Source: Histomonas meleagridis (lineage: Eukaryota; Parabasalia; Tritrichomonadida; Dientamoebidae). Taken from it: DNA of 64,000 nucleotides. The notes beneath the pieces were generated by a model that was given only the letters and a program-made list of their open reading frames with translations, was not told the DNA's origin and searched no databases. Shown here piece by piece: positions 46,709 through 56,200 of the stretch. Each line of letters begins with the position of its first letter. Position 1 is the first letter of the stretch. The stretch lies in contig WSYJ01000138.1 of the NCBI GenBank assembly GCA_020186115.1, positions 186,001 through 250,000 on the forward strand, read 5' to 3'. The position numbers were made by a program, and so were the translations under genes.

Positions 46709-49189
46709 ATGAGGAGGAAGGGAAGCCGGTTCCCTTGGCTCAAGAACAAAGAACCAGAAGAGATCAAAGATTTCCCACCAGTTGAAAATAATCGACCTGC
46801 TGATGCCACATATCCTCCAATTGACACTACAACATCTCAAACTTTTATTTATATCAGTAATTTTAGTCGTAGAGATTATCAATTTGAAATAGCACTAACA
46901 GCAGTTACAGCTAACACATTGGTGATTATACCAACGTCACTTGGGAAAACATTTATTGCAGCACTTTTAATTTTTAATTATTATCGATGGTTTCCGACCG
47001 GCAAAATCATTTTTATAGCACCAACACGTCCATTAGTCTCACAACAAATGAAAAGCGTACAAGAAACAACACAAATAGTTCAAAGTGATATTGCCGAAAT
47101 TACGGGAGCGATTTTACCTGAGACAAGGGCATCAAAATGGAAATCAGCACGAGTTTTTTTTGCAACTGCACAAACAGTTCAAAAAGATATTGAAAAAGGG
47201 ATATGTCCAACGACTCAAATTGTGTTATTGGTTGTCGACGAAGCACACAGAGCCAGTGGAAACCATTCCTATTGCGTTGTGGTTCGTCAAATTGCATCAG
47301 TCACCAAATTTTTCCGCGTTGTAGCACTGACTGCTACACCTGGATCAACATTTAGTGATGTCCAGCAAGTTATTTACAATCTTCTTATACATAAAATCGA
47401 AATCAGAGATGATAATGATTGTGCGCAATATATTCATTCCAAAGATATTCAAAGCGAAATTGTTCCTAACGCTGAAGGTACTGAAGAATTATTAGCAAGA
47501 CTTAATTCAATTCTTCAGTTTTATTTAATTGAATTAAGAAAGTTTTCTTTAGTTTCTCATGTGGACCCTTTAAGAACTACAAAAGGTTCGATTACGAAGT
47601 TGTTAGCTTCTCCTTTACCTGATAAATCTTCTTATCCAATAACTCAAGCAATTCGAATTTTAAATTTAAGAGAAAAATTGGAAGGGTATTCAATTCCACT
47701 TTTTGTGAGAGAATTAACGGATTTACTCAGAACAGAGAACGTTAACGGCGATGAACAATTTGATGAGTTAAGAAAATTACTTGAAACAGCTAAGAGACTT
47801 CCACAAGTAGATAATAAGATGGAGAAACTTACTGAAATCGTTGTTAATTTTCTTCAATCTTCAGTTAGTTCAAAAATTATCATTTTTTGTAATTATCGAA
47901 AAATCGTATCTGAAATTGTGCAAAAACTTAGTGCTTCATCGAACATTGTTAAGTGTACAGAGTTCATAGGCCAATCTTCTAAGTCTGATATGAGAGGTCA
48001 AAATCAATCCAAACAATTAAAAGTCATGGATGCATTTAAACGCGGTATATATAATACACTTGTATCAACATCCATAGGAGAAGAAGGACTTGATATAGGT
48101 GAAGTCGATCTTATCATATGTTATGATGCGCAAAAATCACCTGTTCGTACTATACAACGTATGGGACGTACTGGGAGACATCAGGATGGCCATGTAATCT
48201 TTCTTTTAACAGAATCTACTCAAAATCTTCTTCATAATGCTGAAAATGCACAAAACACAATTAGTAGTCTTATCACACGACGTCGCAAGGACTTTGTTTT
48301 TTATCAAAGCCCGCCCATGAACACAAGTAAATTCGAAGTCATTTTCAAGCAGATGCAAATTCGAGATTTTATACATCAAACATCAACAAAAGAAATCAAA
48401 CGCGCGACACTTTTAACCTCCGAAATTGAAGAGCTTCATGAACGTCACGGCGAACGTTTATTCTATCCTATGTTATCACTTGACAAATATTTATACATTC
48501 AGTCATCATTACGGAATTGTAATTACACAGCATCATCTGAAAGTGAGATATTGTCAAAACTCTTAAACATAAATGCTGAATCTGATTTACATTTAAGTGA
48601 ACAACTTAAACATCATTCAGCTACATCAATACCAACGACATTCTCATTCGAATTAGATGAAAGTATCAAATCAAATCCTTCGACGTCTTCAATTGATTCA
48701 CTTTCAATTCCATCACTTATCCCACTGAGTAGCGAAGATGAAATCCCAAGTGTTAAAAGTTACAACGATAACACCAAACAAATATCAAACATACAAAAGA
48801 TAGTGAATGCGTTAATTTTGGAATCAACTTCTTCGCAGACAGAAGATGAAACACTTGGAGGTTTTCTTGTGCATTCAAGTGACATAACACCACCGAAAAC
48901 TATGAAAAAGAAATTCGAAGAAATCATTGATGAAATAAGCGAAACAGAAAGTTCCACTTCGGAATTATCATCCAAAAAAGAGGATAACGGTAACAAAGAA
49001 AATGTCGAAAATATCGAAAATAAGTTTTTGGACTCCGAAAGTACCGACTTCTTGTTCGGAGATACGAGCGACGTGATTAAAGAAACGCAAAAAGTCCATT
49101 GCGAAGAAGAAAAAGAACTAAAATTCGAATTCTCTGAGTCTTCGTCTTTTGTTTCGGAATCTTCTGATGTAATTGAGGAATTAATTTAA
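46709..49189 (+). CDS. FANCM: FANCM/Hef/Mph1-type DNA translocase, without nuclease domain
   Basis: 826 residues. SF2 helicase motifs: Q-region YQFEIALTAVTANTLVIIP, motif I PTSLGKT (about 76), motif II VVDEAHRA (about 176), motif III TATPGS (about 206), and motif VI QRMGRTGRHQDGH (about 485). Hallmarks of FANCM are FIAAL..YRWFPTGKIIFIAP, ICPTTQIVLLVVDEAH and the ATPGSTFSDVQQVIYNLLIHKI segment. A helical insert domain (about 260-360) fits the Hef thumb. The last 250 residues are Ser/Glu-rich and disordered, with no ERCC4 nuclease or (HhH)2 domain. FANCM remodels stalled forks and D-loops. It starts at the ATG at 46709, 75 bp from eIF4E. Confidence 0.9.
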   Translation: MRRKGSRFPWLKNKEPEEIKDFPPVENNRPADATYPPIDTTTSQTFIYISNFSRRDYQFEIALTAVTANTLVIIPTSLGKTFIAALLIFNYYRWFPTGKIIFIAPTRPLVSQQMKSVQETTQIVQSDIAEITGAILPETRASKWKSARVFFATAQTVQKDIEKGICPTTQIVLLVVDEAHRASGNHSYCVVVRQIASVTKFFRVVALTATPGSTFSDVQQVIYNLLIHKIEIRDDNDCAQYIHSKDIQSEIVPNAEGTEELLARLNSILQFYLIELRKFSLVSHVDPLRTTKGSITKLLASPLPDKSSYPITQAIRILNLREKLEGYSIPLFVRELTDLLRTENVNGDEQFDELRKLLETAKRLPQVDNKMEKLTEIVVNFLQSSVSSKIIIFCNYRKIVSEIVQKLSASSNIVKCTEFIGQSSKSDMRGQNQSKQLKVMDAFKRGIYNTLVSTSIGEEGLDIGEVDLIICYDAQKSPVRTIQRMGRTGRHQDGHVIFLLTESTQNLLHNAENAQNTISSLITRRRKDFVFYQSPPMNTSKFEVIFKQMQIRDFIHQTSTKEIKRATLLTSEIEELHERHGERLFYPMLSLDKYLYIQSSLRNCNYTASSESEILSKLLNINAESDLHLSEQLKHHSATSIPTTFSFELDESIKSNPSTSSIDSLSIPSLIPLSSEDEIPSVKSYNDNTKQISNIQKIVNALILESTSSQTEDETLGGFLVHSSDITPPKTMKKKFEEIIDEISETESSTSELSSKKEDNGNKENVENIENKFLDSESTDFLFGDTSDVIKETQKVHCEEEKELKFEFSESSSFVSESSDVIEELI

Positions 49190-49910
49190 TTTTTGTTTGA
49201 TTTTAGTAAAATTTTTTATGGATATTTTCAAAACGGTTTTAAAACTGACAGATTCACGAGACATGTGATATAGTGGTAAACGCTCCGGCATTGATTTGGG
49301 CAAAAAACATATCCAATTGGTGCAACCTTAAAGTATCGTACCAACTTTTTGAACATAAGCGACCAAACAAGGCTACAAAAATTATTGTCATTCAATTTTT
49401 TTGGTCCGAGTGGATTTCAAAAAATCGCCACATAATTTAATAGAAATTTTCATGCCAAATATTTAGTCTCAAAAAATAGATGCAACTATAGTCAAATCAG
49501 CGCCAAACACTCTTGTTAAACACATTTTCACATTTTTTAACAATGCAAAAGGTCCGCCCACAACTCTCTAATTGATGTCATAACTTGTATCAAACGAATT
49601 TTTCATTTCTTACATATTGTTTGAACACGAAATATCAAAGTGAATCATCATAACTTAATTGTTTGAAAAGCTTTTTGCCAAAGAAAAAATAACACCTTTT
49701 TAGTTTGATTGAAATCAAATCGAAATTTGATACTGACCAAAATTACACAAGAAATGATAACAAATTTTTAAACAACTCCATAATGTAAATGAATTTAAAG
49801 AATGCGTTTCACCATGATTTGACAACTCAAATTTCATCAAAAACAACAAACCGAAAATCAAAATGCAGTTAATTTTTAACCCAAATTTGAAATTGGGGCA
49901 CCCCGTACAT
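49190..49910. other. intergenic with tRNA-like fragment and GC palindrome
   Basis: GTGATATAGTGGTAAACGCT near 49265-49284 looks like a tRNA D-arm (A box), but I find no anticodon or T arm. GGGGCACCCC (49895-49904) lies 6 bp before the ATG at 49911. The remainder is AT-rich. Confidence 0.45.
49895..49904. promoter_or_regulatory. GGGGCACCCC palindrome at the start of the next gene
   Basis: A GC-only palindrome-like decamer in very AT-rich sequence, 6 bp upstream of the likely start ATG at 49911. The same class of string sits 8 bp upstream of the start at 61503. If translation began at 49863 the string would be coding (LGHPV), which the recurrence argues against. Confidence 0.45.
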
Positions 49911-50462
49911 ATGATAAAAGAAGAAACAGATCCAGCAACATTATATTTTACACATCTAAAAGTGGAGGAACAGGTAAAAAAAGTAGAGGCAAAAATGATT
50001 AGTATACGGAAAGATTCAATGATACCAAATCAAATCAAGACTTTGGAAATAATGAGATTGCTTGAAGTACATAATACTCTTGAAATAGAATCGATCAGAC
50101 AACAAGAGGAATATATGAAGTGCTTTCTGGAATCTTTAAAACTAGAAGAAATCGGTGCACGTCCAATGACAGAAGGAAGATTAAAATGCCACATAGCTCC
50201 TACATTGGCTAAAAAACTAAAACCACGTGCAATCAGCTACGGATTTTGTGATACATATTCTGATAAACCACCAGAAGAAAAACAACGAGCATTATCAGCA
50301 ACAGTTTCACAATCATTCATGCAAAGTTCAGGAATTTTAGTGCAAAGGAAGGTAGAAATAAACAGAGAGCTAGCTATGATGTCACAGAAGGCTAAATTAA
50401 CAGAAGATGAAGAAAAGCATCGGAAGGAATTAGCAGATGAACTTCGCCAAATAACTAGTTAA
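49911..50462 (+). CDS. hypothetical helical protein (183 aa)
   Basis: 183 residues from the ATG at 49911 (MIKEETDPATLYFTHLKVEE). Mostly charged helix: VEEQVKKVEAKMISIRKDSM, TLEIESIRQQEEYMKCFLES and at the end KLTEDEEKHRKELADELRQI. A Pro/Lys-rich middle (APTLAKKLKPRAISYGFCDT) separates two coiled parts. There is no membrane segment. I recognise no family; size and composition suit a cytoskeletal or flagellar component, which is a guess. The longer frame from 49863 is disfavoured because the GC palindrome would be translated. Confidence 0.5.
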   Translation: MIKEETDPATLYFTHLKVEEQVKKVEAKMISIRKDSMIPNQIKTLEIMRLLEVHNTLEIESIRQQEEYMKCFLESLKLEEIGARPMTEGRLKCHIAPTLAKKLKPRAISYGFCDTYSDKPPEEKQRALSATVSQSFMQSSGILVQRKVEINRELAMMSQKAKLTEDEEKHRKELADELRQITS

Positions 50463-50595
50463 AGTGTATTATTTTGAAATTAATAAATATATTTCAATCA
50501 CAATTTATCATTTTGATACTTTTAAAAACTTTTTCTGATTCAATCTTTATTGTTTTTATATAATTCATACAAATTATTACCTTTGTATTCAGTTC

Positions 50596-50667
50596 TCTCC
50601 CGTAGTGTAATGGTTAGCACATGGGACTTTGAATCCCGGGACGGAGGTTCGATTCCTCCCGGGAGAA
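50596..50667 (+). tRNA. tRNA-Gln (anticodon TTG)
   Basis: Full cloverleaf, 72 nt without CCA. Acceptor stem TCTCCCG pairs with CGGGAGA and the discriminator is A. The D arm contains TAGTGTAATGGTTAGCA. The anticodon stem TGGGA/TCCCG encloses the loop CTTTGAA, anticodon TTG, reading CAA glutamine. The T stem GGAGG/CCTCC has loop TTCGATT. No intron. The internal A and B boxes are as expected for Pol III. It lies in the spacer between the hypothetical gene and SKA1. Confidence 0.95.
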
Positions 50668-50671
50668 CTAC

Positions 50672-50676
50672 TTTTT
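50672..50676 (+). terminator. Pol III T-run terminator of tRNA-Gln
   Basis: TTTTT starts five bases after the tRNA discriminator, with a second T run at 50680-50684. Confidence 0.7.
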
Positions 50677-50763
50677 AATTTTTTGTAATTTTTTGATGAG
50701 TTCAAAATTTTGTCTATTTTTGCATTTAATTCTAATAAAAAGTTTTGCGACACAAACAACATT

Positions 50764-51534
50764 TTATTTGATAAAGTACCTACACGTGCCAGAATCTGTT
50801 GATTGTGTGATTCTTCCAATCTTCTGCAATACTATCAACATTTTACGGTGTGATGGCTTAAATGAAGTATCTTTAATGTCTTCCTGAGTAAAGAATATTC
50901 GATCATCATCAGGAAGTTCTTCATTTTTGTATCTATCAAAAAGCAATCTTGATTGTTGACGAAGCTTATTAGGGTTTGTTGTCTTTAGTAACGCATATTT
51001 TTTGTTAATGACAGTGTTAAGTTCTTCTATCCAAGAATTCAAATTATCAATTTTAATCCTAAAATTGATATACCGAGCAGCAGATTGAACCTCATCTTCA
51101 GTAGCTGGTCTTATTATCACATCTGTAGGTTTCTGTGTTTGTTGAGGTATTTTAGATGTTCTTTTTGATTTTTGAGGGAGAGGTAGATTTGAAACGTGAG
51201 GTTGCTGTGTAGAACTTGGAGCTGGTTCGGAAGGTATGATTTCTTGTTTTTTCAGTGGGAGATGTGCAATTTGAATATTTGCTTCTTCTGCTTCTGGTAT
51301 TTGTTTACATGCTTCATACATTTTTTTAATATCTACAATCAAGTCAGGAATTACATTTAATAATGGAAGTTGTGAATCAACCTTTTCTTCCATTTCAGTT
51401 AACAAATTTTCTATCTGCTCAATTCTTGATGTCATTTGATTGATAAGCTCTTTATCATAATTTCCGTTTGCTATATAAGCAATACATTGTTGAATTGAGT
51501 ATATTCTTTGACCAAGTTCTTCAATTTCTTCCAT
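50764..51534 (-). CDS. SKA1: spindle and kinetochore-associated protein 1 (SKA1)
   Basis: 256 residues. The N-terminal coiled coil (about 1-75, MEEIEELGQRIYSIQQCIAY) is the Ska-core helical part. A Pro/Lys-rich linker (about 85-140) and the C-terminal winged-helix microtubule-binding domain (about 140-256) follow. Matches to animal SKA1 are AARYINFRIKIDNLNSWIEE (as in YMKSRLTYNQINDVIKEIN), then INKKYALLKT, the RQQSRLLFDRYKNEE block, FFTQEDIKDT and the last helix KMLIVLQKIGRITQ with the RYFIK end. SKA couples kinetochores to depolymerising microtubules. Trichomonads divide by closed mitosis with an extranuclear spindle, so the partner proteins would be interesting. The ATG at 51534 follows a TAAACGTGC element. 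Confidence 0.9.
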   Translation of the reverse strand: MEEIEELGQRIYSIQQCIAYIANGNYDKELINQMTSRIEQIENLLTEMEEKVDSQLPLLNVIPDLIVDIKKMYEACKQIPEAEEANIQIAHLPLKKQEIIPSEPAPSSTQQPHVSNLPLPQKSKRTSKIPQQTQKPTDVIIRPATEDEVQSAARYINFRIKIDNLNSWIEELNTVINKKYALLKTTNPNKLRQQSRLLFDRYKNEELPDDDRIFFTQEDIKDTSFKPSHRKMLIVLQKIGRITQSTDSGTCRYFIK

Positions 51535-51645
51535 TACAAATTTACGTTTAAAATTAATTATAAACGTGCTCCAACGCCGATAACGTTTTTCAAAAACATT
51601 TCAATGTTTAAATTTAAAAATTTTTGCTTTATTTATAGTTATTTC

Positions 51646-52140
51646 TCAAAGTAATAAGCTTTTTAAATAATTTTCTGATTCGTCCCTTGACTTGAAAATG
51701 ATGATTTCTTTGTCTCTTTGATATTTATCTATTAAATCATATATTTTTGGTAATTGATTTTTGGGAAAATTGATAACCCATTGTTTAAATTCTTCATCAA
51801 GCTCGCTTTCAATCCATGGCATGTCTTCACGTGGTTTACCAACCCTTTCCTCAATGCTTAGTAGACATTCTTCCAATGGATAATCAAGAAGAAAAACTGT
51901 ATCACATGCTTTTAATCGCGCTTCTAATGTCCTTACATAACTTCCATCAATAATCCATTTGTCTTTTTTAATAATTTCATGAAGTTTCATATCAAATTCT
52001 TCTCGAGAAATATTTGTTTTATCAGGGTTATGCCATAACATATCTAAATAATATAATGGAATATTTGTTTTGTCTTTTAATTTTCGTGCAAATGTACTTT
52101 TACCTGCTCCAGAATTTCCAATTACAATGATTTTTTGCAT
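51646..52140 (-). CDS. bacterial-type P-loop nucleotide kinase (FlaR/AAA_17 'topology modulation' family)
   Basis: 164 residues from the ATG at 52140 (MQKIIVIGNSGAGKSTFARK). Walker A is GNSGAGKST. LYYLDMLWHNPDKTNIS is the D-x-x-x-W strand of the family. WIIDGSYVRTLEARL contains the substrate strand, and TVFLLDYPLEECLLSIEERV carries the Asp of Walker B and an arginine lid. This small adenylate-kinase-like family is widespread in Firmicutes and other bacteria, usually annotated as FlaR or topology modulation protein; substrate unknown. The frame reaches back to 52269, but that extension lacks a plausible start context. Bacterial origin by lateral transfer is likely. Confidence 0.8.
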   Translation of the reverse strand: MQKIIVIGNSGAGKSTFARKLKDKTNIPLYYLDMLWHNPDKTNISREEFDMKLHEIIKKDKWIIDGSYVRTLEARLKACDTVFLLDYPLEECLLSIEERVGKPREDMPWIESELDEEFKQWVINFPKNQLPKIYDLIDKYQRDKEIIIFKSRDESENYLKSLLL

Positions 52141-52564
52141 ATTTTTAAATTGTATTGAATTTAATCGTAAACCGATGTATTCACTTTTAAAAGATCTACA
52201 AAAACGATAAAAAGTGTGTTCCAGGAGAAAAATGCGAAATGCATCAGGAATGTGAAGGCTGAAACCCATTTTTAATCCAATCTGTATATATTTGTACAGG
52301 AAAAAATCAATAAATGAGCTTACTTATGATGAAAAAAATATGTTTTAATTATTATTATTATTTTTAATATTCATTTTGTGATAATAACATTTTTTGTTCG
52401 ACAAGATATTTTTTTGTGAGTTAAAACAAAGTGTTCAATACTATGAAGGTTCATAGTATGTTTTAGATGTTACCATAAAGGTGCAAATGATGTTTCTTGG
52501 GTTCCACTCATTATATCAATATATTGATTTGTATCATTGTATATTTATGAAATCATATTCATAA
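52141..52564. other. intergenic
   Basis: 424 bp upstream of the kinase gene; AT-rich; no feature seen apart from the initiator-like TTCAATACAATTT directly before the kinase ATG. Confidence 0.4.
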
Positions 52565-52822
52565 TATCCAAATAAAAAACCATTCGTATCATCGAATGGA
52601 ATTACAACACCAGCTTTTATTGGAATAATTTGTGGATCAATTGCATTTGTTTTGATAATTATTGGAATCGTTATATTTTTAGTTAAATATAACAATAAAA
52701 AAGATTAATCTACTTCAAAATTACACTTCAAAGATTCAACAACATCAAGTACAAAACAACATGAAAATGTGAATTATTTAGTTGCAGATATTGTTAAAGA
52801 AGATGAAAATAATTGGTTATAA
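52565..52822 (+). pseudogene. relic of a BspA-like C-terminus (membrane helix and tail)
   Basis: One frame reads NGITTPAFIGIICGSIAF and continues as a hydrophobic helix to IVIFLVKYNNKK, then TAA at 52706-52708. The same frame goes on with a charged tail to ENVNYLVADIVKEDENNWL and a second TAA at 52820-52822. Helix plus short acidic tail is the usual end of trichomonad BspA-like proteins. No leucine-rich part remains. So there is one in-frame stop inside a dead 3' fragment. Confidence 0.7.
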
Positions 52823-53282
52823 TGCAAATATATAATAAAAATCAATTATTTTAATTTTGATATGATATAAAAATTTTTTATATAAGAAGGCACATACTTT
52901 TTTAATAATGTGAGGATTAAATAATTGGATACAATTCTCGTATCAATGTGAACAATGTTTCCAAATTTGAAGAAAATGGTATATAAATCAATGCTTCAAA
53001 TGCACATGTGCATTCGTCCAGAGCATAATCAAAACTACGGACTTAAATTAGGTTGAATATCATGATTCAGGCTTATCTAATTCAATTAAATGAGCATATG
53101 AACTCTGAAACATAATCTTTAATGATATCTACCTGAATAGTTATGTATATTCAAATTTCTGCAAATGCATCTCGAAAATTTCGCATACGCATTTCGATAT
53201 ATTCAATATCCAAAACTCCAAATTTTATACTTTCGCATCATCACACAACGTTTGCGAACATATCAAAAGAAATTTAAAACAT
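52823..53282. other. intergenic
   Basis: 460 bp between the BspA relic and the CFAP44 stop codon; AT-rich; nothing recognised. Confidence 0.4.
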
Positions 53283-56200
53283 TTACCTACGCTTTAGCAG
53301 CCCAATTTCTTCGTTCAGCTTATCGATCAGCTCGTCGTTCTTCACGTACTCCGACAGCAGCTCGTCCGGGTTGGCGAGCCCCAAGTCCTGCTTGAACTCG
53401 TCCGCTGTTTGGTTTCTTCTCGGGCTCTGCAGCACGTGCTCTATTTCGCTCTGCTGCTCGGTCAGCGTCGCCAAGTTGTTCAGCAGCGCAGTGTTACGTT
53501 GTATCTCCGCGTTCAGTGTCTCCTTCGCCTCTTCGATTTTGTTTAATATTTTGTTCATTTCGTCGTTTTGCTTACTTTCGACTTCTTTAATCGTTTCTTT
53601 GATTTTGTCGGCTTCGGGATTAACTTTCATGCTTTCTAAGGTGACTAAGTCAACGCTTTGCCCAAATTTAAGTTGCTGAATGTCCAAAAGTTTCTTTTGT
53701 TGTGCCGCAATCATTTGTCTGATCTTTTCTTTCTCTTTTTGATCTTCATGGAACTTGGCAATGTTGCCTTTCATCATTGTAATACATGCTGCTCTATCAT
53801 TCTTTAAGTTTTGTTCTTGTTGTTGTAATCGTTTTAATCCAGAATTTGTAAATACTAATGATCGACTTAAATCACTCGGTAAACCCTTAGTAATTGTAGT
53901 GCCTTTAGGTGTTTGTACTTCTGTTGATTCGAGATTTTGTATTTGATGAAACTGTAATGACATTGAAAAGTTTAAATCATTTAAATGTCGTTGTTTCTCA
54001 TGTTGGAACTCTTCAAATTCTTGTTTAATTTGACAGAAAGATGTTTCTAATCCTTTTCTTTTGAATTGTATTGAGTCACATTCATGTTTGATTTTCTCTT
54101 TAGTAGTTTGCGCGGCGGTTATTTTATCGACGATATCCATTTTTGACTCCCTCAAATCGAGAACTTTATCGAAAAGTGCCGGGTCACAGCCTTGCGGACA
54201 AGTGTCTTCTTCTTTCTCCATCGATTGGGCCTCAAACATCTTTTTAACAGCGTCCACGTCAAGCGTACTAATATCCACGTCAATTTCGTCGCTTTCATTT
54301 TTCTTAGCATTTCTTCTAATATTAAAACTAAAAATTTTTTGTAATTGATCATGAAATTTTGAAGATGAATCAACTAACAAATCGAATTTTTTGGTAATTT
54401 TACGTAAATCTTTTTGAGCATCTTCAATTAATTGTTCTTGTCTTTTTAAATTTTTTGTTTGTTTTTCAACTTTAGCATCGATATCATTCATTAGTTTTTG
54501 TTGTTCTTTTAATTTACTATTTAATTCATGATCTTTCATTTCAAGTTTAGCCAAAAGTTTAAATTCTCGATACATTAAAACGAGTCTTAATTCAGCGAGT
54601 TCAATTGTCGCATTAACAGAAACTTTTTCATGTATTAAATCCACAACTTTTTGATCGAATTTTTTAATTGCGTTTTTAATTCTAGAAATTAAAGTTTTTC
54701 TTCGATAAATTAAATTAATTTTCATTTCATTTTGTTCAATTAATTCTATTTCGGAATATTTTTGTTGATTATTTGATTTCTTTTTATTTATTATTATATT
54801 ATTTTGTTTATTTCTCATTAAATTCCTTCGATTTATATTCGATGATTGTTTTTGTTTGTTCATTTGTAAATCAATTCGTTTCTTAGCAGCAATTGCAACT
54901 TGTTCATTAAAAGATAAAATTTCAGGTGTTGGTAAATTAATTTGAATTTTTTCATTTGATTTCTTTACGATATTTGAGTTATTATCAATATGATATTTAA
55001 TAAATTCATTATCTTCTGTTCCAATAGTTAAGTTAATGTTTTCTAATTCTTGATTTGTATCATTAATTGATTTAATTAATTTTGTTTTTAATTCATATAA
55101 ATTCTTTAATTTATCATTGAAATTTAATTTCAAATCTTGAATTGCGTTTTGTATTCGCATAATTTGTTTACGTTTTTTAGTCGCATTAATTCTTTCTTCT
55201 TCTGGTGCAATATATTCAGAATCATCTTTTAGTTTATAATCACCTATAGTATTCTTTGCGATCTCAATCGCACGTAAATCATCTGGATCTGAATAATTTA
55301 ATGGTGGCTTCATATCCATTATAGCCTTTTTCCGTTCGTCACGTTTTTGCCGCATTTTTAAATGTTCATTTGGTGTATGGACAATATTTTTCATTGGTTT
55401 TAATCGACTAAAAGTTTTCCGTTTGTTTCTAATAGTATTATTATCAAGTGTTGAAATTGATATTAAATCCGTTTTCTCAGTAATCGATTTTTCTGATGAA
55501 TCAATTAATGAAGTTTCATTTGTAGATGATTCGATATCAGATTGAATACTTGTGTTGGTATTACTTTCTGTTTGGATTAAGTCAATAACTTCGGAATCTA
55601 ATTTGATAATACGAAATGATTCAACAGATATTTCCCCATTAATTGTCGATACTTTAAATGATTCTTCTTCAATATTACGTAAAAGTCGTTCTTTAACTTT
55701 ATTTAATGAAACACGACTTTTCTCTGCTTCCCACATTGTCGAATTCGATGCATCTTTTTCAAGTTCTTTCGATTTCTTTTCTTGAATATCATACATAAAT
55801 GGATCTATCTTAAATGATTCTAATCCAAGTTTCATATAATTCGGCGCTTTATTATTTTCTTCGACAATACTATTAAATTCTTTTCGTTTCTCTTCGATTT
55901 TTTGTTTGATTAATTCCTTCTTCTTTTCTGCTTCTTGAATTCTTTTATCTAATTCCGATTTTTGTTTTTCTTCTTCTATTGAATAATCATCTTTTTTAAT
56001 ATCATTCACTTTAGGTATTAATTCCATATTAATATCTTTTAGATTTAATGGCGTGAAAATTCGAGTTTTAATTTGAGATCTTTTAAACAAAAATAATTCT
56101 CCATTCGAAGAACCAGTCACTAACCAAATATCATCGTTTGAAAATGCAATAGCAGTAATTGCAGAAGAATGAATTTTCTTACTATAATTATCGAATACTA

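Noticed and set aside
46634-46882. N-terminal extension of eIF4E overlapping FANCM
   Set aside because: It runs antisense through the FANCM start and promoter, has no eIF4E similarity, and an ATG at 46633 gives a complete fold.
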